Assembly (NCBI GenBank): GCA_035651595.1
Contig: DASRFJ010000260.1
Location: 1-15,397, forward strand
Direction: 5' to 3'
Origin: JAFARZ01 sp035651595
GTDB taxonomy: Bacteria; Actinomycetota; Actinomycetes; Streptosporangiales; Streptosporangiaceae
Length of the DNA stretch: 15,397 nt
Every line of letters begins with the position of its first letter. Position 1 is the stretch's first letter. The notes below the pieces were generated by a model that worked only from the letters and a program-made list of their open reading frames with translations, searched no databases and was not told where the DNA came from. This document shows positions 1 through 7,944 of the stretch, one piece after another. The position numbers and the translations under genes are program-made.

Positions 1-9
1 CCGCGAAAT

Positions 10-46
10 TCTACAATCTCTTGACAGGCCGACGGGAAATTGTAGA
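10..46. promoter_or_regulatory. Inverted repeat (candidate operator) around the boxC promoter
   Basis: The octamer TCTACAAT at 10-17 is matched by its exact reverse complement ATTGTAGA at 39-46, with a 21-base spacer. Similarity extends outward if a 2-base gap is allowed (AATTC before TACAAT in the left arm, AATTCTC in the reverse complement of the right arm). The arms flank the -35 box and overlap the -10 region, where a repressor of the box operon would sit. Box operons are known to be controlled by benzoyl-CoA-responsive regulators, but this dyad does not resemble a site I can assign to a named family. Confidence 0.45.
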
Positions 47-50
47 GAAT
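21..50 (+). promoter_or_regulatory. Putative promoter of the box operon, possibly leaderless
   Basis: A perfect -35 hexamer TTGACA at 21-26 is followed after 18 bases by GAGAAT at 45-50 (alternatively TAGAGA at 43-48), a weaker -10. The boxC ATG begins 6 bases after GAGAAT, so transcription would start at or next to the start codon. No convincing Shine-Dalgarno precedes the ATG, only GAGA at 45-48, which fits a leaderless mRNA. The -10 match is imperfect. Confidence 0.5.
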
Positions 51-56
51 TGCACC

Positions 57-1643
57 ATGGAGCGGATCAGCTTCCAGACCGATCCGAGTCGCTACCGGCA
101 CTGGCGGCTGTCAGTCGAGGGCGCGATCGCCACGCTCGCGATGGACGTCGACGAGGCTGGCGGCCTGGTCGAGGGGTACGAGCTGAAGCTCAACTCCTAC
201 GACCTCGGTGTCGACATCGAGTTGTACGACGCGGTGCAGCGGCTTCGGTTCGAGCATCCAGAGGTCAAGACCGTCGTGCTGACCAGCGCCAAGGACAAGA
301 TCTTCTGCGCCGGCGCGAACATCCGCATGCTGGCCGCGTCCCCGCACCCGTGGAAGGTGAACTTCTGCAAGTTCACCAACGAGACGCGGAACGGTATCGA
401 GGACGCGTCCGCGAACTCCGGCCAGACCTGGCTCGCCGCGCTGAACGGCACCGCGTCCGGCGGCGGATACGAGCTGGCGCTGGCCTGCGAGCACATCATG
501 CTGATCGACGACCGGTCCGCTGTGGTGTCACTGCCGGAGCTTCCGCTGCTCGGCGTGCTGCCGGGGACCGGCGGGCTCACCCGGGTGACCGACAAGCGGC
601 ACGTGCGGCGGGACGTCGCGGACTACTTCTCGACCAGGTCCGAAGGCGTCGGCGGACGCAAGGCCGTCGCGTGGAAGCTGGTCGACGAGGCGGTGCCGCG
701 GGCTGCCTGGGAGGAGACCGTAGCAAGAAAGGCCACCGAACTGGCCGCGAAGTCGAAGCGGGCCGGCGACACCCAGGGCATCGTGCTCGGCCCCCTCCAG
801 CGCCGGTACATCAATGCGGAACCTGACCGGGCTGGTCGTTCGGTGACTATCACCGTCCGAGGCCCGGAAACAGCGCCAGAAGACATTGGCGCGGACTTCT
901 GGACGCTGGCGATGACCCGCGAGCTGGACGACGTGATCCTGGATCTGCGCACGAACGAGCCGGAGCTCGGCACCTGGATTCTCCGTACCGAAGGCGAGGC
1001 CGAATACGTACTGAAGCACGACCGGATGCTGCTGGACAACCACGACAACTGGCTGGTCAACGAGATCCTGCTGTATCTGAAGCGGACGCTGAAGCGGCTG
1101 GACGTGACCAGCCGGAGCCTGATCGCGCTGATCGAGCAGGACAGCTGCTTCGCCGGGTCGCTGCTGGAGCTGGCGCTCGCCGCGGACCGGAGCTTCATGC
1201 TCGACGAGCCCGGTGTCGCGATCACCGTGGACAGCATTAACTTCGGGACGCTGCCGATGGGCAACGGGCTGTCCCGGCTGGCGACGCGGTTCGCCGGCGA
1301 CGAAGCGCACGTAGCCGCCATAGCGGAACGAACAGGCGAACCCATCGAAGCCGCCGACGCGGACAAGCTCGGCCTGGTCACGTTCATCCCGGACGAGCTG
1401 GACTGGGACGATGAGGTGCGGATCGCGGTGGAGGAGCGGGCCAGCTTCAGCCCGGACGCGCTCACCGGGATGGAGGCCAACTACCGGTTCGCCGGGCCGG
1501 AGACAATGGAGACGAAGATCTTCGGCCGCCTCACCGCGTGGCAGAACTGGATCTTCCACCGGCCGAACGCGTCGGGCCCGGACGGCGCACTGCGCAGCTT
1601 CGGCACCGGCCAGCGTCCGGATTTCGACAGAAAAAGAGCCTGA
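57..1643 (+). CDS. boxC: Benzoyl-CoA-dihydrodiol lyase BoxC
   Basis: A 528-aa protein, close to the usual BoxC length of about 550. BoxC opens the ring of 2,3-epoxybenzoyl-CoA, giving 3,4-didehydroadipyl-CoA semialdehyde and formate in the cytoplasmic aerobic hybrid benzoate pathway. The N-terminal half is crotonase-like, with the oxyanion-hole segment KDKIFCAGANIRM (residues 79-91), GTASGGGYELALAC (131-144) and SLPELPLLGVLPGTGGLTR (158-176). A second, more diverged crotonase-like half includes FAGSLLELALAADR (365-378). The C-terminus, with SFGTGQRPDF, resembles BoxC. ATG at 57 is preferred because an in-frame TTG at 21 is the -35 box itself, and BoxC homology starts near FQTDPSRYRHW. The stop overlaps the boxB start by one base (TGATG). 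The family assignment rests on long recognisable motifs and is firm. Confidence 0.95.
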   Translation: MERISFQTDPSRYRHWRLSVEGAIATLAMDVDEAGGLVEGYELKLNSYDLGVDIELYDAVQRLRFEHPEVKTVVLTSAKDKIFCAGANIRMLAASPHPWKVNFCKFTNETRNGIEDASANSGQTWLAALNGTASGGGYELALACEHIMLIDDRSAVVSLPELPLLGVLPGTGGLTRVTDKRHVRRDVADYFSTRSEGVGGRKAVAWKLVDEAVPRAAWEETVARKATELAAKSKRAGDTQGIVLGPLQRRYINAEPDRAGRSVTITVRGPETAPEDIGADFWTLAMTRELDDVILDLRTNEPELGTWILRTEGEAEYVLKHDRMLLDNHDNWLVNEILLYLKRTLKRLDVTSRSLIALIEQDSCFAGSLLELALAADRSFMLDEPGVAITVDSINFGTLPMGNGLSRLATRFAGDEAHVAAIAERTGEPIEAADADKLGLVTFIPDELDWDDEVRIAVEERASFSPDALTGMEANYRFAGPETMETKIFGRLTAWQNWIFHRPNASGPDGALRSFGTGQRPDFDRKRA

Positions 1644-3049
1644 TGGATTACACCGAGAAGATCCCCAACAACGTCGGGTTGCGTGACGACCGGCGGCTCC
1701 AGCGCGCGCTGGAGTCGTGGCAGCCGAACTTCCTCACCTGGTGGCAGGAGATGGGCCCGACGCTGCCGACCCAGGATGTTTACCTGCGCACCGCGGTCAA
1801 CGTGGGGCGCGAGGGCTGGGCGCACTTCGCGCACGTGCCGATGAAGGACTACCGCTGGGGCATCTTCCTGGCCGAACGAAACGCGGACCGCATGATCGGG
1901 TTCGGCGAGCACAAGGGCGAGCCCGCCTGGCAGCAGGTGCCGGGGGAGTACCGGGCCGACCTCAGAAGGCTGATCGTGATCCAGGGCGACACCGAGCCGG
2001 CTTCGGTGGAACAGCAACGTAACCTCGGGGCGACCGCGCCAAGCCTGTACGATCTCAGGAACCTGTTCCAGGTGAACGTCGAGGAGGGGCGTCACCTGTG
2101 GGCGATGGTGTACCTGCTCCAGGCATACTTCGGCCGCGAGGGCCGGGAAGAGGCGGAGGAGCTGCTGCACCGCAACTCCGGGTCAGTCGACTCGCCGCGG
2201 ATCCTCGGCGCCTTCAACGAGGAAACCCCGGACTGGCTCAGCTTCTTCATGTTCACGTACTTCACCGACCGCGACGGGAAATACCAGCTCGGGACCCTCA
2301 AGGAGTCGGCGTTCGACCCGCTGTCGAGGACCTGTGAGTTCATGCTCAAAGAGGAGGCGCACCACATGATGGTGGGCACCACCGGCGTGGACCGGGTGGT
2401 GGAGCGCACGGCGTCCCTGATGGCGACCCACGACACGAAAGACGTCGCGGCGCACGGCGCGATCCCGCTCGACATCATCCAGAAATACCTGAACTTCCAC
2501 TACTCGGTCTCCCTCGACCTGTTCGGCGGGGAGACGTCCACGAACGTCGCCAACTACTACACGGCGGGGCTCAAGGGCCGGTGGATGGAGGACCGGCGCC
2601 GCGACGACCACCGGCTGACCGACGACGCGATCATGGTCGACGCGCTGCTGGACGGGGAGATAGCGCAGACCGAGGTCTCGGCGCTGACCGGGCTGAACAC
2701 CGACCTGCGGCGGGAGTACATCGCGGACTGCCAGAGCGGCGTGAACCGCTGGAACAAGATCCTCGTCGAGGCCGGCCTGCCGCACCGGCTGTACCTGCCA
2801 CATGTCGCGTTCAACCGCAAGGTCGGCGCGTTCGCCGGGATCGAGGCGTCGCCATCCGGCGAGGTGCTGAGTCCGGCGGCATGGGAGGCGGGCCGCGGCG
2901 AGTGGCTGCCGACCGACGTGGACAAGACGTTCGTCCGGTCGCTGATGAAGCCGGTGTACGAGCGGGGCAAGATCGCCGCGTGGATCGCGCCGCCGCGCAA
3001 TGGCATCAACGGCAAGCCGTTCGACTACGACTACGTGCACCTGTCGTGA
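1643..3049 (+). CDS. boxB: Benzoyl-CoA 2,3-epoxidase, diiron subunit BoxB
   Basis: A 468-aa protein matching BoxB in length and sequence. BoxB is a soluble class I diiron epoxidase that turns benzoyl-CoA into 2,3-epoxybenzoyl-CoA with O2 and electrons from the reductase BoxA. Diiron-type ligands are visible: E118, then ExxH at 148-151 in VEEGRHLW, D209, then ExxH at 238-241 in KEEAHHMM. Their spacing agrees with what I recall of the Azoarcus enzyme with an offset of about two residues. The gene starts at ATG 1643 inside TGATG and has only a weak purine stretch before it, so translation is probably coupled to boxC. Its stop overlaps the ligase GTG by four bases. The partner boxA is not in the window. 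Confidence 0.95.
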   Translation: MDYTEKIPNNVGLRDDRRLQRALESWQPNFLTWWQEMGPTLPTQDVYLRTAVNVGREGWAHFAHVPMKDYRWGIFLAERNADRMIGFGEHKGEPAWQQVPGEYRADLRRLIVIQGDTEPASVEQQRNLGATAPSLYDLRNLFQVNVEEGRHLWAMVYLLQAYFGREGREEAEELLHRNSGSVDSPRILGAFNEETPDWLSFFMFTYFTDRDGKYQLGTLKESAFDPLSRTCEFMLKEEAHHMMVGTTGVDRVVERTASLMATHDTKDVAAHGAIPLDIIQKYLNFHYSVSLDLFGGETSTNVANYYTAGLKGRWMEDRRRDDHRLTDDAIMVDALLDGEIAQTEVSALTGLNTDLRREYIADCQSGVNRWNKILVEAGLPHRLYLPHVAFNRKVGAFAGIEASPSGEVLSPAAWEAGRGEWLPTDVDKTFVRSLMKPVYERGKIAAWIAPPRNGINGKPFDYDYVHLS

Positions 3050-4629
3050 ACGCGAGCGAATACCTGCTGGACAGGCACGTCGCGGCCGGCGGCGGAGACC
3101 GGCTCGCGCTGACCGGGCCGGCCGGCGACCTGACCTACGCCGAACTGCTCGACCGGGTGCAACGGGCCGCCGGCGGCCTGCGCTCGCGCGGCCTGGAGCC
3201 GGAGCAGCGGGTCCTCATGTTCATGTCGGACAGCCCGGATTTCGTCGTGGCGTACCTCGCCGCGATGCGGATCGGCGCTATCCCGGTGCCCGTGTCGACC
3301 ATGCTGCGCGCGGAAGGCCTGGCTGAGCTGCTGGTCGATTCCCGCGCCCGGCTCCTCGTGATAACTCCAGAATTTACCGAACGGGCGGCCGCAGTGGCGG
3401 CCTCAGCGCCCGAGCTACGTGGCGTGGTTGGCGTCCCGGACCTGGTCAGCGGGGCACCGGACCCGGCGGTGTACCCGGTGAGCCCGGACTCGCCCGCGTT
3501 CTGGCTGTACACATCCGGCACCACCGGCACCAGCAAGGGCGCGATGCACCGGCACGGTGCGGTCCAGGTGGTCTGCGAGACGTACGCCGCCCAGGTGCTC
3601 GGCATCCGGCCGGAGGACCGCTGCCTGTCCGCGGCAAAGGCGTTCTTCGCCTACGGTCTCGGCAACTCGGTGCTGTTCCCGCTGTCCGTCGGGGCGTGCG
3701 CGATCCTCGAGCCGTCCCCGGCCAGGCCGGATCTTCTGGTATCGCGGGCTGACTCGTATGGGGCGACCCTGTTCTTCGCCGGGCCGACGTTCTTCGCGAA
3801 CATGCTGCGTGCCGGGCTCGGGTCTGACGCGTTGCGTGGAGTCCGGCTCGCCACCTCGGCGGGGGAGGCGCTGCCCGCCGCGCTGTACCAGCGGTGGACC
3901 AGCCACTTCGGCGTGGACATCCTTGACGGCATCGGGATGACCGAAATGCTGCACATCTTCCTGTCCAACCGGCCGGGCCAGGTCCGCCCCGGGACGACCG
4001 GGGTAGCGGTACCGGGGTACGACCTGAAGATCCTGGACGACGATGGCACCCCGGTACCGCCCGGCCAGCCCGGCACCCTGTTCGTGCGGGGCGCGTCCAC
4101 CGCGACCGGCTACTGGTCCCGGTACGACGCGTCCCGTGCCGTGTTCCAGGGGGAGTGGCTGCGCACCGGGGACACCTACGTCCTTTCCGAGGACGGGTTC
4201 TACAGTTGCCTCGGGCGCACCGGGGACATGCTCAAGCCGAGCGGCATCTGGGTCTCGCCGGGCGAGGTCGAGGGGCGGCTGCTGGCGCACGACGCGGTCG
4301 CGCAAGCGGTCGTCGTGGCCGGCCTGGACGGCGACGGGCTGGAGAAACCCGTGGCGTATGTGGTGCTCAAGCCGGGTGCTACCGTGACCGAGGTGGAGCT
4401 GATCGAGTTCAGCAAGGCCGGCCTGCCGACGGTGAAGTGCCCGCGCCGGGTGGTGTTCACCGACGCCTACCCGATGACGGCGACCGGCAAGGTGCGCCGC
4501 GTCGAGCTGCGGACAATGGCGACCGAAGTCCTGTGCGCACCGCCAGTGACACCCGCCACCCAAGCGACCTCCGCCACTCCAGTCACGGGCGCCACACCAG
4601 CCACACCAGCTCCGGCAGCGTCGGCATGA
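3046..4629 (+). CDS. bclA: Benzoate--CoA ligase family protein (ANL superfamily)
   Basis: A 527-aa acyl-adenylating enzyme expected to make benzoyl-CoA from benzoate, ATP and CoA, the entry step for BoxB and BoxC. ANL motifs appear in order: P-loop YTSGTTGTSKG (155-165), AFFAYGLGNS (199-208), DGIGMTEMLHIF (294-305), the hinge-side TGD (375-377), RTGDMLKPSGIWVSPGEVE (391-409), and PMTATGKVRR (476-485) with the catalytic lysine at 482. The order and the box context favour benzoate or a substituted benzoate; exact specificity cannot be read. GTG 3046 overlaps the boxB stop (GTGA), so coupling is likely. Residues 498-527 form an odd low-complexity Ala/Thr/Pro tail beyond the usual enzyme end. The stop overlaps the next start by four bases (ATGA). 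Confidence 0.88.
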   Translation: MNASEYLLDRHVAAGGGDRLALTGPAGDLTYAELLDRVQRAAGGLRSRGLEPEQRVLMFMSDSPDFVVAYLAAMRIGAIPVPVSTMLRAEGLAELLVDSRARLLVITPEFTERAAAVAASAPELRGVVGVPDLVSGAPDPAVYPVSPDSPAFWLYTSGTTGTSKGAMHRHGAVQVVCETYAAQVLGIRPEDRCLSAAKAFFAYGLGNSVLFPLSVGACAILEPSPARPDLLVSRADSYGATLFFAGPTFFANMLRAGLGSDALRGVRLATSAGEALPAALYQRWTSHFGVDILDGIGMTEMLHIFLSNRPGQVRPGTTGVAVPGYDLKILDDDGTPVPPGQPGTLFVRGASTATGYWSRYDASRAVFQGEWLRTGDTYVLSEDGFYSCLGRTGDMLKPSGIWVSPGEVEGRLLAHDAVAQAVVVAGLDGDGLEKPVAYVVLKPGATVTEVELIEFSKAGLPTVKCPRRVVFTDAYPMTATGKVRRVELRTMATEVLCAPPVTPATQATSATPVTGATPATPAPAASA

Positions 4630-5486
4630 TCGACGGGCTGCCGCTGATCGACGTCCACCTGCACCCAGCCCACCAGCGCGGCCTGAAGCTGCCCTGGGAC
4701 ATCTGGCTGCAAGACTTCTCCGTTCCGTCGCTCCGCGACCTCTACGACCCGGACGGAGCGGTGCGGCCGGCCGCGTTCGACGCCCTGCTCGCCGCCGAAG
4801 GCGTGGACATCGGCGTCATCCTCGCCGAGTACAGCCCGAAGGTCACCGGCTGGCAGACCGTCGAGGAGATGCTTCCGCTGTGCGCGGCGAACCCGGAGCG
4901 GGTCAAGTTCGCCGCGAACGTGAACCCGCACCTGCATTTCCCGGTCGCCGACGAGGTGCAACGCCAGCTCGCGCTCGGCGCGGTCGCGCTCAAGGTGCAC
5001 CCGGTGCACGGCGGCTTCCCGGTCAACGACCGCGCGATGTACCCGGCGTACGAGATCTGCCAGTCCTTGCAGGTTCCGGTCGTCGTGCACTGCGGCACGT
5101 CCACGTTCCCCGGCGCGATGAACCAGTTCGGCGACCCGGTGCTGCTTGACGACGTGCTGCGAGACTTCCGCACGCTGCGCCTGGTGCTCGCGCACGGCGG
5201 CCGTGGCTGGTGGTACGACGCGGCGGCGTTCCTGGCGCTGTCCAGCGAGAACGTGTGGATCGAACTGTCCGGCCTGCCGCCGTCCCGGCTCCAGACGTAC
5301 TACGCCAGGCACAACTGGGCGCGGCTGACCCGCCGGATGATCTTCGGCACCGACTGGCCGGGGGTGCCCGGCATCGCCAAGAACGCCCGCGCCGTTGCCG
5401 CCATGTGCCCCGACCCGGAAACCGCCGCCCTGATCCTGGCCGGCAACGCCGCCCACGTCTACAACCTGAAGCCTCCCGACGGCTAA
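4626..5486 (+). CDS. Amidohydrolase-related TIM-barrel metalloenzyme (PF04909-like)
   Basis: A 286-aa protein of the amidohydrolase-2 type, a family that includes ACMSD-like decarboxylases and lactone, ester or amide hydrolases. Probable metal and catalytic residues are the HxH of IDVHLHP (H11, H13), K123 in ALKVHPVHGG, H155 in VVVHCGTS, H190 in VLAHGGRG and D243 in FGTDWPG. There is no signal peptide. Start ATG 4626 overlaps the ligase stop as ATGA with no Shine-Dalgarno, so it is translated by coupling and belongs to the operon. No standard box-pathway step needs it. It could release benzoate from an ester or amide, decarboxylate an aromatic precursor, or process a ring-opening product; I cannot choose. 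The stop overlaps that of the converging membrane-protein gene by four bases. Confidence 0.85.
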   Translation: MIDGLPLIDVHLHPAHQRGLKLPWDIWLQDFSVPSLRDLYDPDGAVRPAAFDALLAAEGVDIGVILAEYSPKVTGWQTVEEMLPLCAANPERVKFAANVNPHLHFPVADEVQRQLALGAVALKVHPVHGGFPVNDRAMYPAYEICQSLQVPVVVHCGTSTFPGAMNQFGDPVLLDDVLRDFRTLRLVLAHGGRGWWYDAAAFLALSSENVWIELSGLPPSRLQTYYARHNWARLTRRMIFGTDWPGVPGIAKNARAVAAMCPDPETAALILAGNAAHVYNLKPPDG

Positions 5487-6718
5487 CCGCCGCGGCGGGG
5501 ATCGCCGGGCGGTTCGAGCAGCGGCGCGACGGGGAGCTGCCGCAGCGCCTCGATCTCCAGCAGCTTGTGCAGGCGCGGGTCGACCCGGACGTGCACCAGC
5601 GTCCCCGGCGGCATCGAGCCGTAGCCAGCCTCGCCCACCGGGAACGCCCACGCCTCGGCGCTCGTCCCGTCGTCGACCGCGACGAAGTAGCTGATGCCAT
5701 CCTCGCTCTTCTCATTCCCGGTCTGCCATTGCCGGATGACGAGCCCGTCGAACTCCGCGAACCGCGGCAGGTGCGCGAACCGGGCGATCGCCCGCGAGGT
5801 CAGCGCGGCGTTACCGGCGAGGGCGGCGAGCACGCCGAGTTCGGCGCCGTGGCCGCCGGCCAGCGTGTACCCGACGACGCCGAGGATCGGCGTGCCCGGG
5901 ACGAGCAGCAGCACCATGATGATGAACGCGCCGCCGGAGATGCCCGGCCAGATGCGCTCGTCTGTGTTCCCGATCGTGACCTGCCGCCAGCTGTCGCCGT
6001 ACCCGGACCAGGCGGCGTTCTCCTGCCGCGCGCTGAGCGAGCCGAACGACCCCAGCATGCGGGTCAGGTCTGTTTGCCGGGCGGCGAGCACCGCCTGGCC
6101 GGCCCGGGTGAGCCGCTCGCTGCTCTTTGTCAGCGCGGCCACGCACAAGATCACGTAGTAGAAGCCGACAAGCGGCAGCAGGCTCGGCAGCTGCCGGCCC
6201 GGATGCGCCGCCACGACCGTCGCGCCCGCCGGGATGAGCGCCAGCACGCACAGCAGTGCTTTGCGCGCCCCGCTGAACGTGGGCCGGCTCAGCCCGCGCG
6301 CGCGTGATTCGTCGATCACCTCGGCGCGGAAGGCCTTCATGAATTCGTCTTCGCCGCCGGTGAAACCGTCAAGCAGCGCTTCCGGCGGAGTTTCGCGATG
6401 CGCCCCGGTCCGTTTGGCCACATGGACGACCGCCCGCCGCTCATACGCGTTGAGCTCCTCGATCGGCGTCTCGGCCGGCAGCACGCAGGCTGCCGGCGTG
6501 AGCGAAAACCAGCCGCGACCGGACAGCGCGACCAACGTGGCGGCGAGCCCGTCACGATCGGGACGCCCCGCTATCAGGTTCAGCACCGCGGGCGGCTCGG
6601 ATCCCGCTCCGGTGGGCAGCGGTCCGGCCCGGCCGTGTCCGAGACGCGGTCCGATCAGGGACGCGAAATACAAGACAAGCCAGCCGGCCAGCGTACCGGC
6701 GATCAACGCCGCTCCCAT
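5483..6718 (-). CDS. DUF2207-like predicted membrane protein
   Basis: A 411-aa protein with about five hydrophobic segments: one at the N-terminus (ALIAGTLAGWLVLYFASLIG), a pair in the middle (KALLCVLALIPAGATVVAA and LLPLVGFYYVILCVAAL) and a later pair (AFIIMVLLLVPGTPILGVVG and a following Ala-rich helix). The N-proximal soluble stretch around AATLVALSGRGWFSL resembles the C-terminal part of DUF2207/YciQ-type proteins. The last ~100 residues are soluble. Function is unknown. I chose ATG 6718, preceded by GGGGAG eight bases upstream, over an in-frame GTG at 6748 with poor ribosome binding. The gene starts 66 bases after the kinase stop on the same strand, so co-transcription is plausible. Family assignment is tentative; the reading frame is sound. 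Confidence 0.7.
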   Translation of the reverse strand: MGAALIAGTLAGWLVLYFASLIGPRLGHGRAGPLPTGAGSEPPAVLNLIAGRPDRDGLAATLVALSGRGWFSLTPAACVLPAETPIEELNAYERRAVVHVAKRTGAHRETPPEALLDGFTGGEDEFMKAFRAEVIDESRARGLSRPTFSGARKALLCVLALIPAGATVVAAHPGRQLPSLLPLVGFYYVILCVAALTKSSERLTRAGQAVLAARQTDLTRMLGSFGSLSARQENAAWSGYGDSWRQVTIGNTDERIWPGISGGAFIIMVLLLVPGTPILGVVGYTLAGGHGAELGVLAALAGNAALTSRAIARFAHLPRFAEFDGLVIRQWQTGNEKSEDGISYFVAVDDGTSAEAWAFPVGEAGYGSMPPGTLVHVRVDPRLHKLLEIEALRQLPVAPLLEPPGDPRRGG

Positions 6719-6784
6719 GGCGCCCACTCCCCGCGAAGGTCTCCGCACTGATAAAGACGGATCCTTAGCTCTGCTGGTTCACGG

Positions 6785-7879
6785 TCAGGCGGCCGCCGGG
6801 ACAAGGAGTTCGAACGTCGATCCGGCCCCGACCGTGCTGTGCACCCGGACCGAACCGTGATGCGCTTCCGCGATCGCCTGCACGATCGGCAGCCCGAGGC
6901 CGAAGCCGCCGGCCGCACGTCCCCGGTGCGGGCTCACCCGCGCGAACCTGCCGAAGATCCGCTCCAGGTCAGCCTCGGGAATACCGCAGCCGCTGTCGGT
7001 GACGGCGAACACCACGCCTTCGTCGCCAAGGCGCGCGCTCAGCTCGATGCGGTCATCGGTTTCGGTGTGCGCGATGGCGTTTTCCAGCAACGCGTCAAGC
7101 GCCGCCGCGAGCCGGTCCTTGTCGCCGTGCACGGTGGTCTCGGAGATCTCGCCGAGTCGCCAGCGCCGAGGCGTGTGACCCCACCGGCTGAGCGCATCGA
7201 GCAGCAGCGCGTCCGCCGGCACCGGTCCCAGCGCGAGGAAGTCCGGGCTGCCGGCCGAGGCGAGCAGCAGCAGGCGGTTCGCGAGCATGCGCAGCCGAGC
7301 CAGTTCTCCGGCCACCACCCGCGCGTCCGCCGCCACCTGGTCGGTGGCCGCGCGCTCGATGAGTTCGGCGTGACCGAGCGCCACGGTGATCGGAGTGCCC
7401 AGCTCGTGCGACGCGTCCTGAAGGAACTGCCGCTGCTGCTCGAGCAGCCGCAGGTTCTCCTGGGAGATCCGCTGGAGTTCCTCCATCGCGCCGAGCCGGT
7501 CCTGCATGGCGCTGAGCCGCCGGCGGCCATGCCATACCATCACGAGGAACATCAGCGCGATGAGCGGAACCTCGGCCAGGTAGTCCGCGTCCTGCTGGCC
7601 CTTCAGCACCTGGACCAAGATGATGCCGCCCGTCGCCAGCGTCACCGCCGCTAGGGTGAGGATGGTCGGCTGCAGTCGCCAGAGCCGGAACCCGTAGATG
7701 ACGGTAAGGCTCACCCAGATGGCGAGGAACGGAACGGTCTGCCAGGTCGGCAGCAAACGCATCGCGGCGAGATTGAGCCCGACGAAAACGGCCCAGGCGA
7801 CGTCCGGCCACGCCGACCGCGACACGCGCAACCTGCGTCCGCGCCACTTCCATGCGGGACGGTCCGCCTGAACCCTCAC
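6785..7879 (-). CDS. Membrane histidine kinase without adjacent response regulator
   Basis: A 364-aa sensor kinase. Four hydrophobic segments lie in roughly residues 24-117 with almost no extracytoplasmic loop, so it belongs to the intramembrane-sensing type. A helical linker (120-150) leads to the HisKA H-box FLQDASHELGTPIT with phospho-acceptor H158. The ATPase domain shows N-box LLENAIAHT (N267), G1 DSGCGIP (295-301), F-box FGRFARV (309-315) and G2 GFGLGLPI (325-332), so all catalytic motifs are intact. The start is GTG 7879; nearby ATGs are out of frame, and no Shine-Dalgarno is visible. A promoter whose -10 ends 8 bases upstream suggests a leaderless mRNA. No response regulator is encoded nearby. 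The downstream DUF2207-like membrane protein may be a partner. Confidence 0.93.
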   Translation of the reverse strand: MRVQADRPAWKWRGRRLRVSRSAWPDVAWAVFVGLNLAAMRLLPTWQTVPFLAIWVSLTVIYGFRLWRLQPTILTLAAVTLATGGIILVQVLKGQQDADYLAEVPLIALMFLVMVWHGRRRLSAMQDRLGAMEELQRISQENLRLLEQQRQFLQDASHELGTPITVALGHAELIERAATDQVAADARVVAGELARLRMLANRLLLLASAGSPDFLALGPVPADALLLDALSRWGHTPRRWRLGEISETTVHGDKDRLAAALDALLENAIAHTETDDRIELSARLGDEGVVFAVTDSGCGIPEADLERIFGRFARVSPHRGRAAGGFGLGLPIVQAIAEAHHGSVRVHSTVGAGSTFELLVPAAA

Positions 7880-7887
7880 GCATCGTC

Positions 7888-7916
7888 ATGCTACAAGCGT
7901 GTCCGACCCCGTTCAA
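7888..7916 (-). promoter_or_regulatory. Sigma-70-type promoter of the histidine kinase
   Basis: On the minus strand TTGAAC (7916-7911) is followed after exactly 17 bases by TAGCAT (7893-7888). Only 8 bases separate the -10 from the GTG start at 7879, so the transcript should begin at or within a base or two of the start codon. This supports a leaderless kinase mRNA and explains the missing Shine-Dalgarno. Confidence 0.6.
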
Positions 7917-7925
7917 TGGATTCCC

Positions 7926-7944
7926 ATACGGGTATACGGTACGG
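7926..7944. repeat. Triple TACGG motif before the RibD-like gene
   Basis: TACGG occurs at 7927-7931, 7935-7939 and 7940-7944. The first two copies sit in a longer direct repeat ATACGG spaced by GT. The cluster lies in the 79-bp divergent region between the kinase and the RibD-like gene, just upstream of the latter's ribosome binding site. It could be a regulator site or part of a promoter (TATACG at 7933-7938 as a -10), but no matching -35 is clear. Confidence 0.25.

Noticed and set aside
528..1559. Long open frames on the minus strand opposite boxC, boxB and the ligase (also 2183-3040 and 3415-4563)
   Set aside because: They are antisense shadows of GC-rich coding sequence, with Arg/Gln/Val-rich nonsense composition and no domain motifs, while the plus strand carries clear enzymes.
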